Positions 18,402 to 27,976 of a stretch of 28,858 bases of DNA are shown here, piece after piece; positions within the stretch are counted from its first letter, which is position 1, and each line of letters begins with the position of its first letter. The DNA lies in contig NW_005434609.1 of NCBI RefSeq assembly GCF_000315625.1, forward strand, positions 378,907 through 407,764, read 5' to 3'. The DNA comes from Guillardia theta CCMP2712. Lineage: Eukaryota > Cryptophyceae > Pyrenomonadales > Geminigeraceae. The translations under genes and the position numbers were made by a program. The notes beneath the pieces were generated by a model that saw nothing but the letters and a program-made list of their open reading frames with translations, was not told the origin of the DNA and searched no databases.

Positions 18402-21400
18402 TCACATCACCTCGAGCTGTTTGATCATGCCTCGCAGCAGTTGATTCTCAGACTGCAGGTGAGACAACGAAGACTTGTCGACATGGTTTTGCTGAGCTTC
18501 AGCAGCTACTTGAGCGACAACCTCGCAAGCTTCGATGAGATAACATGTCCAACAATCCTGCAAGTTCAGCCCAAGTTTGAAGACTTCCTCGCCTGATTGC
18601 TGAGATGCCGTCATCGTCAAGAGATGTCTTCTTTGCTGCAGGCATGACGAGTCGAGCCCTGCAATGCGCTTCTTTGTGCTTGCGATCACTGACTGAAGGT
18701 TCAACGATGACGATGACGATGATGATGACATGGAAGTCTGCCTGCTGTTGCCTCCGGTCTGAACACTCTGCATGCTGCATGCAAGGTTGCTAACGAAGTC
18801 TATCAGCGCGAGGTTGAGAGAGTCTTCCAAGAGAAGCATCTTGACAAACTCGTCGGAGAGCGCAAGGTCGACGTGTCTTGTTGCTGTCTTGGCTGCTTCC
18901 TGTTGTGCAAGTTCTTCACACAACCTCTGCATGTTCATCTCAGCCATCTGAATCTTTGAGGACTGGAGTTGTTGCTTGTGATAGTAGTCCTCCACGTTCT
19001 GGAGCTGCTCTGCCTGAAAGGAAAAGTCAAGACAACAACAACAACAGGCATGTAATGGTGCTGCCTGTATGTTTGCGATGCAGCCGAGGAATCTGAACAA
19101 GATCTGAAACATCTCTGAAGAGAACGAAATTGTGTGCGGAAGGAACATGTCTCCGTTGTCCAACACCTCACCCCAATCATCATCTTCTCTCGTGGGAGCG
19201 TGAGATTGAATTTCCCTCATCTCTTGAACACATGCTGCAAGGTTTTGAACTATCAGTTCTGTCTCTACAGTCTCTCTGCCTTTCGACAGCAAATACTCCA
19301 ACACCTTTGTGAACAAGCTGATTATCTTGGAACATCGCTCTTGCTGCAAGACATGTCAAAAAGACTTCACAACAATTTGACTGATCACCTGAATACAACT
19401 CTCCCTCCATCCCTGATGAGCAACTTTCCTCATGTTGTCAACATAAAGGTTGATCTTGACATTGAGTTCAGCTAAATCTTGAGATGACGGGCTACTTCTC
19501 CTGACTGCCGGCATGTCTGGTCTAGAAACAAAAAAGTCAAAACTATCCCTCCATGAGTTGGAAGATTACATGGGCTGCAAGACATCATGGTCTGAGATTG
19601 CAGAGGAGTTCTTGTTCTTGTCGTCTCCGTTATCACAATAATTGTTGCGACTTCTTGTCTTTCCTTGCAGTGCTCCTTGCGGTGCTACAACATCTTGTAC
19701 AACATCACTGATTCCCGTCGGCAAGGGACATGTCGATTGGCTCGCTGACAACAACCTTTCATCTTCCGACATTTTCCTGATCTCTTCAGTGTCTTTCAAA
19801 CATGCGGCGATCATCGCAACGATCTCCGTCATCTTGTTATGCTGTAGCTGCTCCCTCAAAAACATCCCATCACTCTCCATCTCAAAGTTGCAACAACAAC
19901 TTCGCAGTTCCCCTCGCAGTGTATCGACCTGCTGCGCAAGGTTGTAGAGGATCGACTTGGACTGGTCTTCCTCCTCCCGCCTAGCTGCATCCTTGGGTAC
20001 TTTGGAAGGAGACGTGTTACCAGAGGCAGGAAGCAACTTCCTATCGCTGTCTGCTGCCTCCATCATCTCCAGCGCCTGTAGCAGGTGATTCATGACTCTG
20101 TCTACCTCCTTCAACCTCCCACTCGTCGAGCCAGCCATGTCGTTCTGGAGTTGCAAGCTATCGATCTCAGCCTCCAGCGCAGCGATCGTCTCATCCTTCA
20201 CCCTACTGAGCTCCTTCATCACTTGGAGCTCCTCCTGCAGCACTTGGATGGTGGAGATGACGTGGATAGTTTCAGATCTCCTTCCTATCAGCAGCATGTT
20301 CGCCTCCCGCTCTACCTCCCACTCCCCAAGTCGCACCGTCAGCCTCCCCTCCACCTCCTGCATCGTCGCCAGGAGCTCCTCGGTCTCACTGTGGAGGGAT
20401 GCAAGCAACGAATACTCCCTCTCTCCTTCTTCCTCCTCTTCCCCCTGCTCCTGCTCCTCCTGCTCCTCCTGCTCCTCCTGCTCCTCCTGCTCCTGCTCTT
20501 CCTCCTTGTCCTCGTGTCTCCGAGACTCGCTCGCCTGTATCGAGCAAACAAGATCCGATCTCATCTCATCCACTGCCGACATGTTCTCTCGGTTCAGCAG
20601 CTCCAGGTGCTCCAACTCAGCCCTCAAACTCTCCTGCTCGCTGCGCATCCTCAACCTGTCGAGCTGAAGGAGTTGGAGGGAGTCGGAGATCGTTTCTTCT
20701 GTCATTGCTATCTCCTCCAGTCCTTCTGCAAACTCCTCACCTGCCCTATCGTACAAGACCTGAGTGTAAGTTTTGCTCCGCAAGATAGTTTGCGTCACTG
20801 TCAACAACTGCTCAAATGTCGAGACAAGATCTGCCATCCCGCTTGCAAACGATTGTATACAAGACATCTCTTGCTCGACATGAGACTGAAGAATGAGATC
20901 CTTGTACTTCTCGCAAGCTGACTGTGCGGCCAACCTTTCAAACACAGATGCTGCAGCCTGTTGCGTTGTTCTTTCAAGATTGTCGAAACTTTGACACAGC
21001 AGATTGAACATCTCCAGCATAACACAGTCACTCTGCATTGATCGATCCCTGTCTGCAGATAACTCGTCGAGCTGTAAACTTGCTTCTGAAATCGCCCCCT
21101 GCGACATCGAGAGAGCATCGGAGAGCATGAAGGTGTAAGACTTCAAGTTTGAGATCTCACATTGCTGTAAGATGATGTTCCTGTTGAGTTGATCTATCGT
21201 AGCTCTCATCTCATCCTTCTCATCTACAAGAGATGGAACGATGTTCTGCACCTCAACCAAACTCTCAGCAATGTTGTTGATGATTTCTTCCAGGTTCACC
21301 ATGGCAAACTGCTTCTCGATCTCAGCCGTTTTCAACGTGTTGTCATTGTTTTCCATCACTGTTCTACATCCCAGCTCCACTTCAAACAACATCTTGTTCA

Positions 21401-24400
21401 CGGAATCGACAACGTCTTCGAGGTTGCTGCACTTGGATGCGAACTTGTGCAAGAAGTCTTTGACTTGCTCATCGCCAGCAAAGTTTTGCTCTCTACACAC
21501 CTTGCGTGTTTCTCGAAGGTGGGCTGAAAGTTCTGCCGACAGTTCGAAGACAAGTTCGTTGAAGTGATAGATAAAAGTGAAGACGACATGTTCAGCAAGA
21601 CAGCGTTGATCGATTATCTCCATCAACAACTTCAGCACAAACTCCGACCTGCAAGTCAAGAGGGCCAACAGCTGAACAGCTTGCTTGCTCGCGTCCTCCC
21701 GGCTCATCCCCGCCCCTTCTCCTGTGCTCCATGCTCCCCTCACCATCTCCGAGATGTCTTGTTGACAAGACAGCAGCTCCTGCGCCAGCTCCAACACAAC
21801 CCTCAGGTCTGACTCCGCCTCTCGAGGCCTCCTGTCCAACGAAACTTGCAGCCTGTCAGCTGTTTGAACGCTATCATCTACATCAGATGTTGCAATGAGC
21901 CGTTGAGTTGCTGTCATCTCATATTCCTTGTATTGTTTTTGTTGCCTGTTACGCTCAACAGCATCATCGTCTCTGCTCGTCTTCTGTTCTCCTCTCTCCT
22001 CATCCTCGTCAACTTTCATCTGCATCATCGCGTTGCAGGCTGCTGCCCACGATGAGCTCAATCTCATCGATTTTCTCGCTTGCTCCAGCGCCGTATCTCT
22101 CTCCTTCTCTGCCCTTTGCAACTTCACCATCACTTCAGCATGCTGCTGTCTCAACATCACCAGCTGCGTCTGCTCCTCCCTCAACCTCCTCCCTGCATCG
22201 ACGAGGATTGAGTGAGACTGGTCGACCATGGCATGTAACTTCTCCATCGCTATCTCTGACGCTATGTGAAAAATTCCCTCGTCTCTTGATTTCTTCTGCA
22301 GCAACATGGCGAGTTCTTTGGACGTGTCTGACCTCTGTCGAGGTACTTGTGATATCATGCTTGTTCCAACTTGTGATAACAACAACATGCCGTCTTGAAT
22401 CGCATCAATCATTCCGTTCAGCTCTGTATCAAGGTATTGCTGCAGCAATTTTGTATCCCTAATTGCAAGGTGCAAGTCTTGACAAATCTCCAGAGTCTCA
22501 CCGTTCATGTAATGCAGATTATGCAGACCTGATGATAGAATTTCTTGTTCTGTTATCTTGCTTGCCGGACAATTTGCGATGTCTTGTACTTCAAAAACAC
22601 GTTCATCACATTCATCATTGTCATTGTTGTGCTCTTGCACTTGTTGCTGCAGTTGACCTCGCTCGACTTGTCTGAAAACATCAAAGAACAGAATCATCTC
22701 ATGGCTCAAGATTGTTGTTTCCCTTATGATGATGTCGCATGCCGCAAACACATCGTTTCTCTCAAGATCATTGCAAACGTCAACACGATTCTTGCTTGTT
22801 CCTTCCAAAATGTTGTGTATCAATGCTTCAACCTCTCTCACACCATCTCCATGCCTTTCATCATCTACAACTCGTTCCTCATCGTTTCTCATCTTGTTCA
22901 TCTCATCTTGCATGATGATCCTCATCTCGTGTGCTGATTGCACAAGTTCGCAAGAAACTTGTTGAGATTGCAAACGAAATTCCCTCCACCATAATGGATC
23001 ATTACATCTTGAAATAACGAGCTGATCAGGCTCTGCTGAACAGTAACTCGAATCCACCAGTAGACCGCTGTGCATCCATCGCAAATGAGGATCTTTTTCT
23101 TGCCCTCCTCCTCCTCCTTCTCCTCCTTCTCCTCCTCCTCCTCCTCCCATCTCCTCGTTCCCTATCTTGTCTGTCCTTCCTTGTTTCTCTTGTTCTGCCA
23201 GCCATCCTGACGACAGCTGCACCTCCGTAAGAATCGACCGCATCTGCCAGATTCGCCGCTCAAGTTCCCCCATGCCCTCTTCGAGATGTTTGAGAAAAGT
23301 CTCTTGGAGGGAAAGATGTTTGTTCAGAAAGGCGACTTCCTTTGTAACATCGTGTAATCGGTTCTCGTCTAGCGTAAACGAGCTGATCATCTCTGAAGTT
23401 ACAACCCTCGCCATCGCATCTTGACGTTGTCACCTGCAGAGACCGTCCAGAGCTCGTAACAAGTCGTCGCGACCAGATCGTTCTTGCAACAACTTCAACT
23501 CCTGCCAACGTTCCTCAGCGCTCGCACAACCATCTCACACCGTAAATCTCCCAGCACTAGCACAAGCACGTCGCAGATCAGATCTCTTTCCATCTTACCG
23601 AGATCTCCAGACATCGTTTGAACTCATGATTCATGTACATCTCGGACAGATACTTCCTTCGCAGAAGATCGTTCTCTTGGTCAACATGTACAACTTCATC
23701 CATGAATTCCTGACGTGTGTCATGATGAAGCTCCAAACTTATAAGACTCACTGAAAGGCTTTCAACACAGCTCTTGATTTCAATCGCTAAAACCTCCCTC
23801 TCTCGCCTCAACGCATGGATGTAACTTTCATTTCGACCTTCGTTCCGACGGGACTCAATCATCTTTGGATGATATAGATTCAAACACAGGAAGGTCACAG
23901 CAAAAAACTGCAAACCTGGTGCCTGACACGTGTTTCCTGAGCCTCTATACATACATGAACATCTCTCATCTCGTCTCTGCATTCCTGTATCTCTCGGATT
24001 AACACAGAACATGTTCTGAAGATATTTGAAAGTTGTCTCGGCTTTAACTGAACTCACACATCACAAGTGCTCATCACATCCTAACTCACCTCATCGCTGT
24101 TGGCAGGAGTCCAGTTAGTCTGCAAACGCCGTCACTGACTGCACGACATCTTGACATGTCGGACGTACCTGACAAGAAGCGTCCATGACACATGTTTTGT
24201 GAGCTGCAACCTCCAACGTCAGACTGTGCTCAGGTAGTGAAGCAAGTCAACCAGTCCTTGTCTTCCTCTCGTTGCACTCCTGCAGACGATGTCGGAGCTC
24301 GTGTAGCTGCAGACGACAGTCAACGACATGGAAGGATCATGGGAGAGAAAGCGGAAGAGGAGAGTGGAAGCAAGTTGATAGTCGGAGAAAGAGGACGAGG

Positions 24401-24849
24401 AAGATGAGAACGAGGGCGAGGAGGAGGACGAAGACGAGGAAGATGACGTATCTCTATGGCTTGCCTCATGTTCTCTGTCCTCGAGTTGCAGTTGAAGATC
24501 AGCGACGTTCCTCTGCTCTTCCTCGATCCTTCTATGAGCCGCCAAGATCTGCTCCTCATGCTTTTCGAGCATGACCTGACAAGTAGATGAGGTCGGAGCA
24601 AGGGACATACTCGCAGGAGACGAGACAACAGAGCGTCATCAAGTCTCAGCAACTGACTGGCATTGACAAGGGAAGGGAAACCATGGGCGGCAACAGGTGC
24701 CGGCAGGGCAGGTGGGGAAGCTTGAAGGGCAAGAGGAGGAGACTCTTCAGGCTAAGTGCGGACATCTCCTTCACCTTCTGCTGCGTCAAGTTCATCGTCG
24801 TCATCCTCTCGACATGCCGTGCGAGCTCGTCGAACCGCCTCGCCGCCAT
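18402..24849 (-). CDS. Very large coiled-coil protein (about 1,870 aa, at least 11 exons), unknown specific family
   Basis: Proposed exons are 24849-24775, 24575-24465, 24306-24278, 24223-24169, 24119-24090, 24047-23916, 23862-23599, 23501-23434, 23382-19570, 19521-19389 and 19343-18402 (stop TGA). All phases match. Most introns are 42-54 nt (97, 158 and 199 are the exceptions). Heptad-like Leu/Ile spacing continues across the joins, for example QLQLEDREHE, then LHELRHRLQ, then LTLEVAAHK. The 3.8-kb exon encodes nearly continuous helical sequence rich in Glu, Gln, Ser and Met, with a Gly/Glu run near 23105-23150 and an EQEEQEEQ run near 20440-20510. The C-terminus is HLQSENQLLRGMIKQLEVM. Intron 24464-24307 uses a GC-AG boundary. 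A 51-nt in-frame GC-AG intron at 19064-19014 is likely; removing it drops 17 residues. No motor, kinase or GRIP-like domain was seen. Long scaffolds of centrosomes, basal bodies or Golgi look like this, but the role is not identifiable. The start Met is provisional. Confidence 0.82.
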
Positions 24850-25058
24850 TCCCGCAGTCACCTCAACTTGACTTTCCCTATCAAATTTGTGCCGCTGCAC
24901 TCTAGCTAGCTCTACTCTGGCTAGTCCCTCAGTGACACTGATGAGAGTCCGGCCGCTTTCCGGACGGGCCCGACCGACCGGATCGGACTCGGTCACCTTC
25001 AATCGAGAGTCTCTTGCTTTGCCTCTTTCATTCTTTGATCACACTGGTAATCATCACA

Positions 25059-25100
25059 ACATACTCTACTCAATCAAACGTTTGATTGAGTAGAGTATGT
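25059..25100. repeat. 42-bp perfect palindrome
   Basis: The left arm ACATACTCTACTCAATCAAA (25059-25078) is followed by CG and then by its exact reverse complement (25081-25100). Because CG is self-complementary, the entire 42 bp is a perfect inverted repeat without a spacer. A further copy of the arm end, GAGTAGAGTATG, follows at 25105-25116 with a 17-bp period. Confidence 0.97.
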
Positions 25101-25476
25101 CAATGAGTAGAGTATGCCAGTTATGAACAAGAGACTCAGTTCAGTCCTCTATGATCTTCTCAGTACGCCTTCACGACCGTGACTCGCCGCGGACTCTGGG
25201 AGAGAGACTGTACAGCAGTGATAGTACAGGCTGTGTAGTCCCCTAACTACCGGTGACCGTACCAACCATCATGGCATGGCCCAGTACCCGGCCCCGGACT
25301 CCACGGTCCGAGTCATGCTGGTTCCGACCGTACGGTACTACTACGGTACTCCGAGTCGGAGGGCAGCTCCGAGTGACTTGGCGGCGGTGACTCCGAGCCT
25401 GGGGCTCAGGCTTCAGTGACTCACTGTCAGTGACTGGTCGGACCTGCGGCGCCCGCCGTACTACGCCGGGTAGTTA

Positions 25477-25523
25477 CGCGCGGCCGCCGCGGCCGCGCGG
25501 TGATCGGCGGTGGCGGGCCCGCC
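25477..25523. repeat. GC-rich hairpin and adjacent palindrome
   Basis: CGCGCGGCCG (25477-25486), loop CCG, then CGGCCGCGCG (25490-25499) form a 10-bp stem with a 3-nt loop. Thirteen bases further is the perfect 12-bp palindrome GGCGGGCCCGCC (25512-25523). A shorter version, GCGGGCCCGC, occurs at 5599-5608. Confidence 0.9.
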
Positions 25524-26131
25524 GTTCTACCGGGAGGCCGGCTAAAAAACGCAAGCCGCCGAATTCATTGAGGGATGAATCTTTACACATAATTTGAAAA
25601 ATACCTTCATAATATATGAAAATTTTGAAACCTAAATTATCCTCTAAAGTTTCAACATCTGATTTGTCCATTGAAACTTGCCACCCAAAATTACCCTGCC
25701 TTGCAACCCCACCTTCTCAGGGAGTTTCATCAAAAGGGGAATATAAACCACAAAAGTCTTATCTTGAGTAACTTAAAATATTGGTACTTTTGTGGACGAA
25801 GTTTTATTAAACTATTCTATCAGTAATAAAATAGAGCCTCTGGAACATTCTCAAGGGGTATGGGTGGGTATTGGGATCTCTGGTGTACTGATTCGTGAAG
25901 GTTGATTGACACCCCACTTCCGATATTTCGGTGGTGGATGGGTAGGGTGGTAGGCACTACTGGGTGGGAAATACCATGCATTGTAGGTGAAAAGTGATGT
26001 TAAAATGGGGGTGGGGGTATTACAAGAGAGGGTAGACCAGATAGTGTTGATGGGGTGGGGTAGAGGGGTGGAAAGCGAAGTGCGTGTGAGCGATATGGCA
26101 GAAATGCGGGAAGCGACGGACGGAGAAAGGA

Positions 26132-26167
26132 GGGAGCAGGGAGCAGGGAGCAGGGAGCAGGGAGCAG
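26132..26167 (+). repeat. (GGGAGCA)n heptamer tandem repeat
   Basis: Five copies of a GGGAGCA-type heptamer run head to tail in the purine-rich intergenic stretch upstream of the RAD6-type gene. Confidence 0.9.
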
Positions 26168-26954
26168 AATGAAAGATCAATGTTGAGAAGATTCATGGAG
26201 GAAGAAAGGGGATGTGAGAAGAAGTTGAAATGATGAGAGGGTGAAAGAGGCTAGTGGCAGAAATCAAAGTCATGGCGTTCCGGAAATCAAGAAAAGTGGA
26301 GGATGAAATTGTTTTTGCCAGGTCTAAAGAGATCGCGAGGTAGTAAACCCCAGGCCGAGGAAACGAATGCCAAGAGCATCATGTACAGAAGATTGTTGAA
26401 GATACAAATCAAAACATCCCGAAAAGAGAGGAAGGGCAGGGCAGTGAGAAGTTGAAATTGATGCAGTTGGAGTAGTGAAGTGGAGCATAGTTCAATGTGC
26501 TTGAAGGATCAACCATCGAGTAGAGAATGGAATGAGTGCAGTTGCTAGACAGCTCTCGCAGTAACCTTCAAAGCGAGCTGGGCTTTACATCTGGTGTGAG
26601 ATGGGTTGGATAGCTGTTGCATCAATTGTTGCATGTTGCGAACCCTTCTATGCACCGTAAAATTACGTAGCTCGTAGATTTGAGAGACTGTTCATATCAA
26701 CCAAAATTATCGGTGTTGGAACGAATTTTTTTGGTCTATGCCTGTACCGTGCATTATCTTCATATGATGATTTCCTTTCATATATGTTGAATGTTTTCAA
26801 TGTCGTGTTAGAACATTTCTTTTCCCTTGCTCGGCATTGGAACGTTTCTAACTTTCATTGTGCTTGATTGCAGTCTCTCTCTGGGCCTCAAGATCAGTAG
26901 AATCGAACAAGACTTGTTCGTTTCTTCCCGAGAAAGTTAGGACCGAGTAGCAGG

Positions 26955-27512
26955 ATGACTACTCCAGCCAGGCGACGCCTGATGAGGGACTTCAAGCGTT
27001 TGCAGACTGATCCTCCTACTGGCATCAGTGGAGCTCCATCCGTTGAGAACATCATGCAGTGGTAACGAGCCCCCTGTCAAGTCCCTCCTGTCCCTCCTGT
27101 CTTATCCTCCGAGCAGGTCTGCAGTGATCTTTGGGCCCGACGACACTCCATGGGAGGGAGGTTGCACTTGCTTCAGTCTGCGCTGTCGCTGATGGCAATG
27201 CTGGCAGGAACCTTCAAGCTTACTCTGACCTTCACCGAGGACTATCCCAACAAAGCTCCTGTCGTCAAGTTCGTTACCAAGATGTTTCACCCCAACATAT
27301 ACGCCGACGGCGCCATCTGCCTTGACATCCTGCAGAACCAGTGGAGCCCGATCTATGACATCTCTGCCATTCTCACATCCATCCAGTCCCTCCTCACTGA
27401 CCCGAACCCTCAGTCCCCTGCCAACTCCGAGGCCTCCAAGTTGTACGTAGAGAACAAGGGAGAGTACAACCGGCGTGTGAAAGCCATCGTAGAGGAGAGC
27501 TGGAAGGCATGA
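26955..27512 (+). CDS. RAD6: RAD6/UBC2-type ubiquitin-conjugating enzyme E2 (151 aa, 3 exons)
   Basis: Exons are 26955-27061, 27117-27160 and 27208-27512 (stop TGA); introns of 55 and 47 nt join in phase. The translation starts [20 protein letters not shown], the hallmark N-terminus of RAD6/UBE2A. It continues with [17 protein letters not shown], the HPN motif (HPNIYADG), catalytic Cys88 in [14 protein letters not shown], and helix [16 protein letters not shown]. At 151 residues it is within one residue of the human enzymes, and Cys88 is at the same position. It carries activated ubiquitin as a thioester and, with RAD18- or BRE1-type E3 ligases, modifies PCNA or histone H2B (family knowledge). 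There is no acidic C-terminal tail as in budding yeast. The model is complete with no anomalies. Confidence 0.97.
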
Positions 27513-27789
27513 TGGGAGCAGAGACTCTGTGATGCGATGATTTGTAATTTGAAGCTTGTCAGATTTGTTCATAAAGACATTTGAATCTTGATCGGGTGAG
27601 TGGGGAGAAGCAGGTGAGGGAGCAGCTTGAGAGAGGGGATGGGGGAGAAGGAAAGGAGGAGTACTAGGGGAGAGGAGGAGGAGGACGAGGGGCAGTGCTA
27701 GGAGACAGGAGGAGCACAAGGGGAGAGGAGGAGGAGTACTAGGATCACTTTTATCTTTTATGTACATTGAGCGGTTTGGTGGTGGAGCT
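27513..27789. other. Gap between convergent RAD6-type and TFIIIC-like genes
   Basis: 3' flanks only. GGA-rich purine repeats occupy 27640-27740. No gene is seen. Confidence 0.6.
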
Positions 27790-27935
27790 TTAGAACGTGC
27801 AGTAGGAGAGGAGCAGGTGATGTGCCATGTGCAGGGCCCTGAACAGACACATCAGGAGAGCGCGGCGGGATAAAGTCATGCGCGAGACATGAAGCTTGAA
27901 GAGATGCGGAGGAGGAAGAGGGGGGGGGGGGGGGG

Positions 27936-27976
<41 letters not shown>

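Larger units (their letters stand above)
24850..26954. other. Intergenic region with GC islands, palindrome, AT-rich and G-rich segments
   Basis: 24945-25010 and 25150-25540 are GC islands built from GACTC, CCGAGT, AGTGACT, GTACGGTAC and GGGCCC words. A 42-bp palindrome lies at 25059-25100. 25550-25840 is AT-rich. 25855-26070 is G-rich (GGGTGGG, TGGGGTGGGGTAG). 26132-26167 is a GGGAGCA tandem. 26200-26700 is purine-rich and could hold a short spliced ORF (see findings). 26700-26954 is the likely promoter/5' leader of the RAD6-type gene. Confidence 0.6.

Noticed and set aside
20085-20921. 278-codon plus-strand frame opposite the coiled-coil exon
   Set aside because: It is the antisense of heptad-rich codons (Leu/Gln-rich mirror) and lies wholly inside a well-supported minus-strand exon.
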